Below, in pieces: positions 55,525-64,000 of a DNA stretch of 64,000 nucleotides. A model generated the notes under the pieces. The model saw only the letters and a program-made list of their open reading frames with translations, ran no database searches and had not been told where the DNA came from. Numbering within the stretch: the stretch's first letter is position 1; each line of letters opens with the position of its first letter. A program made the position numbers and the translations under genes. The stretch comes from Acarospora socialis (Eukaryota; Ascomycota; Lecanoromycetes; Acarosporales; Acarosporaceae), in the NCBI GenBank assembly GCA_025617375.2, contig JAMYGW020000004.1, positions 1,860,001 to 1,924,000 of the forward strand, read 5' to 3'.

Positions 55525-56909
55525 ATGTGCGTAGAAAATAATAACAAGAATATATATAGGTATATGGCGAACCTTTTTCCTTCCCTACAGCTGCTTTTAT
55601 GTACTCATCAAGAACCGGGTATACTGAACAGAGTTCTCAGACGCGATGAGGACGAATGCTTAGCTGTGGTCCATGTACGAAGATAGCCACGGAGCTGATC
55701 TTAGAGACCTGGTCTCCACCGCATCCAACAGTTAGCTCGATTTTGCATAGATGTGCGCAGATAGCTGTCCAAGAAGACAGCTGTGTCAGTGGTTGTACAT
55801 ACTCTAGTAGCTAGTGTCTCGAACGGAGCTTGTCCGATTCTGCTCGTAGAGCCGTGAGAGAATAAGGTATTAGAGAGACGTTCGAAGGCTTCCCATAGAC
55901 AATCCTACCTTAGGGACGAAGCTACCCTACCTACGAAGTAGTGCTCCGTACGGCGCACTTCGACTCGTATTATCGTATAGGTATCTTGTGGGGTCTCGCT
56001 ACCAGATCTTGATGGGCGGCAGGAAGGTGTCAAGGCAGCCTAGAACGCTTAGTCATCGATTTAGCGGGTTACCTAAGGTAAGGTACGGTCAGGATGAGAA
56101 GGGCAGATGTGCAGTAGGGTGTGGTGCGCCACGATTGTTCATGTATGTATGAGATCGTTTCATGAGGACTTCGGAGCTTGGAATGCTGATCTTAATAACA
56201 ATGTGCCTTTGAATACTACCTATATTTGTTCATGATCAAAGATAAAGGGAAGGGCCTTGGCATGTGTCACCACCATCGGCTGAGCCTCGGAAATTCTTCC
56301 TTTACATATGTACTTATGTACATAGTATGTCCAAAAATTTAGAGCAGCACCTCATCAGGGGAACCCTAAAACCTCAAACCTCAAACCTCAAACCTCAAAA
56401 CCCGTCGACCATTATCTACTCGTACCTTAAAACCTACTATTACTCCGTACTTCGTCGCCCGTATCTTAATTGCTGTCGCTCTCCTCCGTGCTACTATAAT
56501 ACCCCTGATTTCATAACAACGACGAAGTCAGGGTAACAAGCCCGGAGTCCTTGCAGAGTGTCGATGCCACTACTCCTACGGCGCCTACACAACAGAAACC
56601 TCACTCATTCCAACATCTCAAGCACTACCAGCTATAAATCAGCACCTCATTCGTGGCTATGCGACCGATGCGATAGCGTGTAACGACGCTCTCCGCTACG
56701 CAGGACAATTGTTCCAAGACACCCTCGATGCCCGTCTCAAACATATATCACCATCAGCTCAAACTTGTGAAGGGCGACTCACTCACTGCGCCGGTCTTTC
56801 AATCGGATCACTTGAAGCGTTCTCTGGACTAACACATCTGTCCAACCGGCCGTCGATCACGCTTCCCGAGGACAATCGGTTGTAATAGCGTTGCGTAACA
56901 CCTTGCGGT
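55525..56909. other. Long divergent intergenic region
   Basis: Between the AIG1-like gene and DSF2. Contains ACCTCAA repeats at 56371-56398, AAGGTA/TACCTT elements at about 55908-55935 and 56069-56090, and a C/T-rich leader before 56910. No gene was recognised. Confidence 0.5.
56371..56398 (+). repeat. Seven-base tandem repeat (ACCTCAA)4
   Basis: Four perfect tandem copies of ACCTCAA followed by a partial copy with an extra A. Unit length and orientation do not match a known fungal telomere repeat. Confidence 0.85.
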
Positions 56910-59142
56910 ATGGCGGAGCGGCCCACCTTCATCGACCTGGGCTCAGGTTTTCATGACACATCCGGGTCATCTCAATCCCATCCCTATAGTCAGACCTCGC
57001 CACGGGTCGCATATTTCGATGGCGATGTTCCTCCAGCTATGTCACCTCTGGACGCTTTCGCTATGCAGAGTCGCTTGCTGGCGAAGCAGCTCGACGACAG
57101 TCAGAAGGAGGGAAGGCGGCTCAGCCGACTCCCGCCCCTCACGATTGCCAACTCGTTGTCCAGGCCTCGGCCTGGGTGTTTTCGCTCAGCGTCTGCAGAC
57201 GGTCAGCAAGAAACCAGCAACGCTTCGCCTCAGTCGAACAAAACCGAGGCACCAGCGGTCAGAACAGAGGTGCCAGAACCGTTCCATAGACCTAAATCGT
57301 ACTACCCCCGACTCAGCGGTTTAGAAGCAGACAGCAGGGAAACCCGTGGTGATAACAAGGACATTACTACAACAGCAGTGGATAATCGGACACTCGCCAA
57401 ACATCAGCCTTTCGAAGCTTCAGATTACTTTAGTATCTTACGGTCTACTTCGCCCCATTTCGTCGCTCCGGCACCACCAAATGTTGACGAGCACAGACAG
57501 AGGCCGGTAACGAAGCCTCAACCAACCCCCGAACCGATATATCATACGATGGGGGCAAAAAGCGGTCTGTCAACAGACTCCGCCTCTTCCCAAGGATATA
57601 ACATCCACCCACTTGGTCCACCAAGACTACCGCATGCGCGGCCCGTGGGCACCGGGCGGTGTATCCCGACGGACAGCTCCGACGATGACAACACCTCATC
57701 GACAGGTGCTTCGTGGATGTCGGAACATAGGAAGCTCTCCTCCAGTGGCGGAATATCGGCATCCCATATGCCCTCGCCGCCACTGACCGTGCCACGTGCC
57801 AAGTCACCGTCGATAAATTCAGAAGTCTCTGCCGGAGGGCATCAGTTACCACGGCCTTCGTATAATTTCTCTAGACCGCTAAGTCGGTCCAGTCAACCTT
57901 CAGTCGAGATGCCGTCTCGGCAACCTTCATCGGAAAGCCAGCGAATCATTCTCGCTGATGACACGGTCCACACACCTGTTAGCATCAACAGCGAGGATTA
58001 CTTCAGTCCAGCCGGGCAAGCGCCAGCGGCAGCACCATCATATATCTACGCCAAGTACTCATTGCCTCGTGGGAGAATGTTGCAAAGAGATTCGCTGGTC
58101 GTTGACGGCAATAGCCTATACCGGAGCGAGGACGAACAGCATTCCCCATGTGGCAATCTCCACCCAGTTACACCAACAGGGTATGATGATCCACTATCGC
58201 CGTTACCCACACCGTTACACGCCAGTGAACTTGACGTATCAACAACCAGCACCCAGGACTCTGGGTCCATCGAGGAAAGTCGACCCGCGCTTCAAAGACC
58301 AGCTCCTACGCCGATATTCAACCACCGAACGTACCACTCTTCGGCATCGACCAACTCTGCCAGCACAATTAGACCGACGCGGTCGACAAGACGGACACTT
58401 GCTGGTTCCGTCGAATTCTCCGCCGAAGATCACCTATCCAAAGGCATCGAGTGCCACGAGCAAGGGTCTCTCAACGAGTCGACGTATCATCTTCGCATCG
58501 CGGCGAAGCAGAATCATCCTACGGCCATGTTGCTCTATGCTCTCGCCTGCCGCCATGGTTGGGGTATGAGACCGAACCAAAGGGAAGGGGTCGAATGGTT
58601 GAGGAAAGCGGCAGACTCGGCCAGTCTGGAAGTCGCCGACGATGAGGATTTGATGAAAGAAGGGAAGGTTACCGACTTCCATGAGCGCAACACCCGACGG
58701 GCGCAATTCGCTCTCAGCATCTACGAGCTTGGCGTGAGCCACATGAACGGGTGGGGGATCGAGCAAGACAAAGCACTGGCTCTGCGATGTTTCGAGATCG
58801 CCGGCACCTGGGGTGACGGTGACGCCCTGGCCGAGGCTGGGTTCTGCTACGCGCAAGGAGTTGGGTGTAAGAAGGATCTGAAGAAGGCAGCCAGGTTCTA
58901 TCGGATGGCGGAATCGAAGGGCATGAGCACCATCGGAAATAGCTGGTATGAGCGAACCACTTTCGGTCGTCACTAAGCTCAGGCTGACCTTGTGTAGGAT
59001 TCACAAGCCAAAGTACGCTGACGATGTGGATGAACGCCCAAGCCGATCACCCATCAAAGACGCGACGGAAAGGAAGGCACGGGACAAATCTAAGACTAGG
59101 ACTATGTTTGGGAAGAAGAAATCATTTGCGGCGCAATCATAA
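56910..59142 (+). CDS. Sel1-repeat protein, DSF2-like
   Basis: Two exons (56910-58945, 58998-59142) give 726 residues. The first 490 or so are disordered, Ser/Pro-rich, with a possible start block MSPLDAFAMQSRLLAKQLDD. From about residue 510 come Sel1/TPR-like repeats: HLSKGIECHEQGSLNESTYH, AMLLYALACRHGWGMRPNQR, ELGVSHMNGWGIEQDKALAL and AEAGFCYAQGVGCKKDLKKA. The intron sits in the last repeat; splicing gives GNSWIHKPKY and a basic tail with RTMFGKKKSF. Yeast Dsf2 is the nearest named relative I know (genetic suppressor of mpt5); its molecular role is unclear. Sel1 repeats bind proteins. Divergent from the AIG1-like gene. Confidence 0.87.
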
Positions 59143-60451
59143 GTCCATGCCACTATGTTGTTTCATCTCTTCGCCATCAGCGAGGCGGCGCCTTGGGTGA
59201 CTGGGCATGATCTACGGGACCATTTCTTCCTTCATCATTGCATGCGTTGCGTGTATCTTTTCTTCGCACGCTAGCCGTTGGGTGGAGCCTTACGGTTCTG
59301 GTAATGTATATTCATCTGCTGTGGGCTCAGACGCTTCTCTGTCTGGGACAGAAGAGAGCAGCCGGCCGAGTCGAGCTTGAGCTATCATCTAAAATAAGGC
59401 GGTGTTGTGCCCCTTACCCAGAGGACCTAGCCTTAGGTCGTCGTTACATGTAGCAGTCAAGTTCTCGAAGTACGCAGGTACGAGGAGAGTGTAGGTAACC
59501 AGGTACTTGATATCTTTGTACTCGGACTTCATACCGATCTCATTGGAGCTACAGTATTAATAGCGTCGCGTCGGAGGTTCACCTGAAGGTATCCTACCCT
59601 ACTCCGTACCGTAACCGGGACTTACCGATGTGGGAATACCTCCGAATCATCTGCAGTAGGGATATGCTCGTTCGACTCCATTCGGAGACTTGGCCCGTAT
59701 CTGCGGAGGCAGACTTGCTGTTGGAGTTACTTCGATTGGAAACCTTGTGGGGAGAACGCGGGACAGAACTGTTCAAGAGGAGCGCATTTGGCTCGACGTT
59801 CACTGTACGTGTACTGGAACGACATTCGAGAGCCAGGGGATATTCGAACCTCGAACTCTGTCGGATTCACGGGTTTGTCGTACAATTAGAAGATCACCTT
59901 ATCCGCATGCATGGCACAGTTGGGACTGGTTCGTGATAATAGGGGCAACCGAGCGCTTCCCGGGGTAGAGACCATTTTTGGTTAGGTATCGTCGCGCTTC
60001 ACAGCAGGTACAACAATCTGCCTCTGGGCCGGTGCTGCCTCGGCACCTGGCAGGCTGCTCTGTCTTGACCTGCTACTTTCAATCTTCATGATTGAATTGC
60101 GGCGGGCCCCTCTGTTCGTTTGATAACCTGTGCGACATGTGATTGCATCCTCTCCGTCCCGTTGTGCTGAACAAGTTGCGTTAAGAGTCATGGTTCCGCC
60201 TTGCCGTCGTCCATCTGGCGTCTTAACATCTTCACCTTTGCCCTCATATTCATTCTTGTCTTTCAGAACCTCATGGTTCTGCTATATTGAGTCACCGTCT
60301 ATCTCGATTACATGTTACTTCCAGTCAGTTTAAGGTCGCCTTTGTGTTCAGCTTTAAAGGGCTGAACTCCTCTCCTTTAGCTTCGCTCTTGGCGTTGTAT
60401 GATCCTGCCTTGACGGCATCCGTATCTGGAGGCGCACGCTTATCAGGATAG
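59143..60451. other. Spacer between DSF2 and DUF3712 gene
   Basis: No convincing gene. A frame at 59628-59936 (102 codons from ATG) is Leu/Arg-rich with no family likeness. AGGTAC and TACCTT elements cluster at about 59475-59615. A tRNA-like B-box at about 59838-59860 was rejected. Confidence 0.45.
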
Positions 60452-61696
60452 ATGGACAAAAACGAGGTCACCCACCATGCTACGGAGAGGTCGAATCTGA
60501 GTAAAACAAACACGGCACCAAGCAGACGGACTGGTGCGAAGGTGAAGAGGCATTTCAGGAGGTTCTGGTGGCTACACATTGGTGTTTTTGTTGTCATTGT
60601 TTTGGTAATCACCTTGCCGCTGTAAGTTCCTCCCTCCTTGTATGTTTGGTTACAAGGAGGATATGTCAAGCTACGGATATGGACCCTCCATGTACTGATC
60701 ACTGGTGATGTGAAGCGTGCTTGTGGGTTTCCCACGTATCGCACAGAGCAACATAAATGATTCGAGTCTCGAAATTCAGTCCATGGTCATTACGGAGCCG
60801 ACTGCTCACTCGTTCCACTTACAACAACATAGCGTCGTTCGAAGCAGCAGCTCCTACCATCCGTTAATCGATGCCTTCAACGCCACACTTTCTGTAGTTG
60901 GCAGAAGTCCCTTCGCGAGTGTAGAGCTGCCGGCTGTGCATGCCACAGCAGAAACCCCAGTCGACGTCGACCAGTTTATTCAAATCGCGAATTTGGACCA
61001 ATACGGCGATTTCGCAAAGGTGGTGCTCGCGTCGGAGGAGTATAAGCTGGCTGTCGATGGTAGAGCTGGTCTTCATCAAAGCGGATTGCGGGCGATAACC
61101 ATTGACTATAACAAGGTAGTCACCTTGAAGGGTAGGTTCACGTGCTGTCAAGCAGCTGCACCTGTGCTGATGATCACCGCATGCAGGCTTGAACGGGCTG
61201 AAAGGCTTCAACGTCACATCTTTTCAGATCCTGCTGACGACGGCCTCTGATGGAGCAAACATGATCGGCAAGGTTTACATTCCCAATCCGTCTATCATGA
61301 CAATGGAGATGGTTAGTTTTGCAGGTTCGTCACAGCTGGCGACCAATCCTTGCTGAAACCCAGCAGGGCAATGTTACGATGAATCTGTTTGTCGAGGGCG
61401 TCCTTATTGGCAGCTCCGTCATCGACAACCTTACGCTCAAGCCCGGCAACAATACAGTTGATATGCGCTCAACCACGAACCAGAGTTTAGTGTTACAAAA
61501 GATGTCGAGTTACAAGGACGGTATTCTACCGGTGGACGTTGTAGGAAATTCCAGCGTCTATTGCGGCCAGCACTTGGTATACTACGAGCAGGCCTTGGCG
61601 TCCAACAAGTTGCGTGTGAACCTAAACGTCGGGAGCGCCTTGAACGCCATAGGGCTCGGGGCATTCGCAGGTGCTGCAGGCAACAGCACTGTATAA
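60452..61696 (+). CDS. DUF3712 membrane-anchored protein
   Basis: Four exons (60452-60621, 60716-61131, 61187-61311, 61367-61696) give 346 residues. A basic cytosolic N-terminus (KVKRHFRRFWW) precedes one membrane span (IGVFVVIVLVITLPLVLVGF), placing the rest in the lumen or outside. The span is itself split by the first intron. DUF3712 sequence follows: FPRIAQSNINDSSLEIQSMV, GLNGLKGFNVTSFQILLTT, NVTMNLFVEGVLIGSSVIDN and the C-terminal NSSVYCGQHLVYYEQAL. N-glycosylation sequons occur (NVT, NDS, NNT). Related yeast Tag1 acts at the vacuole membrane in stopping autophagy; whether this protein shares that role is unknown, and filamentous fungi carry several paralogues. Confidence 0.87.
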
Positions 61697-62401
61697 CATA
61701 TCGCCACGTCTGACCACGTACTATTGATTTCTATCGCCCCACGCCGTATGAGTTATGCAGATGTGGATTTGTAGATAGCGAACTTTGGACGGGGCTATAT
61801 TTGTTAACTTCCTGTGAGTATCGGCATAACAGATTCTACGTCGGCAAGCAAAGTCAGCCCCAATCCTTCTGGATAACCAGAGTTGGCCGGCCGGGCCATG
61901 TAGCGAGACAGATCTGGAAGATGTCGGTGGGTTGTGGAACAATTCGAGAAACACAAGTTGGTTTCATGCCATTACCGACATTCGCGATCCAAACATTTCC
62001 ACAATCCCGTCCCACCACCACTCCCTCAATTGACAGCACCCTTGCACCAAGATCCTGCCGTTCGAACCGCCACAGTACACAGGTGGAGGATTGACCCCTC
62101 TTGTTCCATGTAGGACTCCTTTGACTCAGCCTGTGATTCATCAGATGTTTGAACTTCTGTATTCCTTCTAGAAGACCTTGACACAGTACATGGTGATAAA
62201 ATGGTTGTCTCAGCATTCATTCATAAACTTCGCACTGCCTGCCAGTGTATGCTACAATAGCTCCGAACGATGCACGCAGTGATTATTTTTTCTATTACAG
62301 CTCCGTCTTTAGCAGGCTGAAAACTCCTTGTCGCCCCCATCACCAACCTGCAGATTTCGTTTGAGTTACCTTGCCTTGAGCGATTATCTTGCGTAGTCAA
62401 G
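61697..62401. other. Spacer upstream of secreted protein
   Basis: No gene supported; open frames are short and unlike known proteins. AT-rich near 61780-61810. Confidence 0.45.
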
Positions 62402-62969
62402 ATGAGAATCCCTCTCTCCGCAACATTTCCCTTACTCGCCGCTTTCCTGATCGTTGCAGTCTCGACGACAGCTTCTCCAGCTCCACCATCTAAGGGACCG
62501 CTAGTCCGAGCAGTACGTTCCACCCTTTTCCGCACCCATGCCTTCCCGTCATCACATCCTTGCTCACTCCATTCACGAACAGCGCTTCAACTGCCCTCCT
62601 GGTGATGCACCTGCCGGCATGAACAAATGGATGTACCCCGACCTTTACTCCTTCTGCACGTCCGGCACAGTCGACTGTGACTGCTACCCTTCCAACACCA
62701 ACCCTGTCGGAGCCCCAAGTCGGATCTCCCACCTCAACATCAACCAGTACGCCGTCATTTGCCGCCGACCGACTTTCATGAGCAGCGACAACCTGAACAT
62801 GGTCACGGCAGTGAACCAGTGCCGTCAGTCGTGCATGTGTTACGGTGGACCCGTGGAAAACTGGCTGAGACATCCGCGCGGGCCGGACTTTGTGGGACCG
62901 ATAATCCCCTTGGCCGTCGTGCAAGCGGCGTCGAGGCCACCGGCCGAGAAGCAGCCCGCGACCGCTTGA
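62402..62969 (+). CDS. Small secreted cysteine-rich protein, unknown
   Basis: Two exons (62402-62512, 62583-62969) give 165 residues. A clean signal peptide (MRIPLSATFPLLAAFLIVAV, cleavage likely after TASPA) is followed by a short Pro-rich stretch and, after the intron, a compact domain with eight cysteines: FNCPPG, LYSFC, DCDC, AVIC, NQC and SCMC. There is no membrane span or GPI signal at the C-terminus, which is low in order. No family was recognised. The pattern is typical of secreted fungal proteins, including effector candidates, but an effector role is only a guess. The phase-0 join at 62513/62582 places the first cysteine at the start of exon 2. Confidence 0.75.
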
Positions 62970-63119
62970 GGATAGCATGTCAGAGACACATGGAACAAGG
63001 AAGATGAAGCACCCAAGGGTTGTGGTTGATTAGCTTAGTTTAGCGGCGCAGTCCTGGCTCGGACCGACCTTTAACAATTCTCATAAAGCAAGGATGGATT
63101 CATGAAGTGACCGGTCATC

Positions 63120-63977
63120 TCATTGCCCATCGTCGAAGCCCTCCATGCCCTCCCCCACCACCCCTAGAATGACTCTCACCCAATGTACGTCCCACCCGTA
63201 CCGAGCCCCCAACCTCGCACAAACCGTCAAACTGGCCTTGTTGTCCCGGTGCACGTCCGCATGGCCTGCGTAGCCATCCTCATCACCCTCGAACCACGTC
63301 CTGTAATCCCCTCGCTGCAACAGCCGATGTATGACCGCCTTCGCCAGCCCAAGACCTCGCCAGGGGGATTCGACATGCAGAGCGTTGATACTGCCGTCAA
63401 CGCCGAGGAAACCCCAGGCGACGATCTGACATCTGTCGGCGGGATCTACGTCCGGACGGTCATCGGTGGCTGTCGGTGTCTTGAAAACGGCCACACCGGC
63501 TAATTTCGCCAACGTCGACACCGTCCGCCGGATCTCGCTCCTCTGCCTCACGAGCTCCAACGCTTCAGGTGGAACACGGCCGAACTGAAAGCCCGTAGGC
63601 AACTCGAGTTTTCCGGCCACAGGATCTATAGCTTGCCCATAGCTCGATGAGAAGGGGAGGGTGGTCGGGGAGGAGGAGAAAATCCATTTTTGCCAAGGCA
63701 CCGAGCACCATTCCAACCACCCGGCCGAAGCCAGCAGCGGCACTAGAGATGAGTGCACCGCACCTACGCGCAGCATCCGTTGTTCGTCGGGCTTCGCGTG
63801 CGCAGGACAATGGAGAGAAGAAATGGCGTCGAAAAGCGCGCTCAGATATGCCTTGGTTACCTCGTCCGCCGTCCCCTCCTGCTCCTCTCTTGTATTATGT
63901 CCGTGGATGAGCGTACCGCCCTGAGCGGAACCATGGCCGTTGATTCGCTCCTGCTCGTCGACGTCACACGACTGCAT
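63120..63977 (-). CDS. GNAT-family N-acyltransferase-like protein, possibly partial
   Basis: An open frame of 285 codons from ATG 63977. The acetyl-CoA-binding region is HVESPWRGLGLAKAVIHRLL, with the R/QxxGxG/A-like RGLGLA, preceded by the strand CQIVAWGFLGVDGSINALHV and followed by HADVHRDNKASLTVCARLGA, where Asn-Lys-Ala-Ser is typical of GNAT motif B. This fits the FR47/glycine N-acyltransferase-like branch. The N-terminal half (AYLSALFDAISSLHCPAHAK) is poorly conserved. The frame is still open upstream of 63977 to the window edge, so the true start may lie outside. Substrate unknown. Confidence 0.78.
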   Translation of the reverse strand: MQSCDVDEQERINGHGSAQGGTLIHGHNTREEQEGTADEVTKAYLSALFDAISSLHCPAHAKPDEQRMLRVGAVHSSLVPLLASAGWLEWCSVPWQKWIFSSSPTTLPFSSSYGQAIDPVAGKLELPTGFQFGRVPPEALELVRQRSEIRRTVSTLAKLAGVAVFKTPTATDDRPDVDPADRCQIVAWGFLGVDGSINALHVESPWRGLGLAKAVIHRLLQRGDYRTWFEGDEDGYAGHADVHRDNKASLTVCARLGARYGWDVHWVRVILGVVGEGMEGFDDGQ

Positions 63978-64000
63978 CGGTCCGTGTCTTTCTGCCGTGC

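Noticed and set aside
59838-59900. Possible tRNA on the minus strand (GGTTCGAA-like B box)
   Set aside because: The bases flanking the loop do not form a T-arm stem and no A box or acceptor stem could be found.
59628-59936. 102-codon frame from ATG
   Set aside because: Arg/Leu-rich with no recognisable domain; the region is spacer-like.

Overview
The window looks like nuclear DNA of a filamentous ascomycete (Pezizomycotina, perhaps Eurotiomycetes; the class is inference). The evidence is dense gene packing on both strands, many GT-AG introns of about 45-90 bp with CTAAC/CTGAC-like branch sites, and fungal families such as GARP VPS53, KEX2, fungal LETM1, DUF1776, DUF3712, EAF6 and WSS1. No rRNA, tRNA, transposon, viral relic or CRISPR array could be supported. 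Most gene models below were rebuilt by hand by joining exons so that phase and family motifs agree. Lengths are for the joined products.

Layout, left to right. 1-5.6 kb: a GH18 chitinase and VPS53. 5.6-7.3 kb: a gene-poor stretch carrying a degenerate interspersed repeat. 7.3-13.2 kb: a CCCH/Smr RNA-binding protein, the Golgi protein TVP38 and an unknown gene. 13.8-21.4 kb: an F-box-like protein, sorting nexin SNX4, a small low-complexity protein and the KEX2 protease. 23-34 kb: a very large PhoD-like phosphatase, thioredoxin reductase, an unknown serine/proline-rich protein and a PCD1-like Nudix hydrolase. 34.4-36.6 kb: an orphan region with an internally duplicated gene and a second possible spliced gene. 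37-46.4 kb: LETM1, adenylate kinase ADK2, alpha-mannosidase AMS1, a CTR copper transporter and EAF6. 46.5-54.3 kb: an F-box/JmjC protein, eIF4A, a DUF1776 protein and the protease WSS1. 54.5-64 kb: an AIG1-type membrane protein, DSF2, a DUF3712 protein, a small secreted cysteine-rich protein and a GNAT acetyltransferase that may run off the right edge.

Most genes are housekeeping. One loose theme is membrane recycling between endosome and Golgi: VPS53 (GARP), TVP38, SNX4 and KEX2 all lie in the first 21 kb, and KEX2 is a classic retrieved TGN protein. This may be chance. The regions least explained by known families are the orphan locus at 34.4-36.6 kb, the repeat field at 6.0-7.1 kb, the secreted cysteine-rich protein at 62.4 kb, and a recurrent TACCTTACC-type motif in many intergenic spacers. 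Unusual gene structures include a 7-nt exon in thioredoxin reductase and a GC-AG intron in eIF4A.
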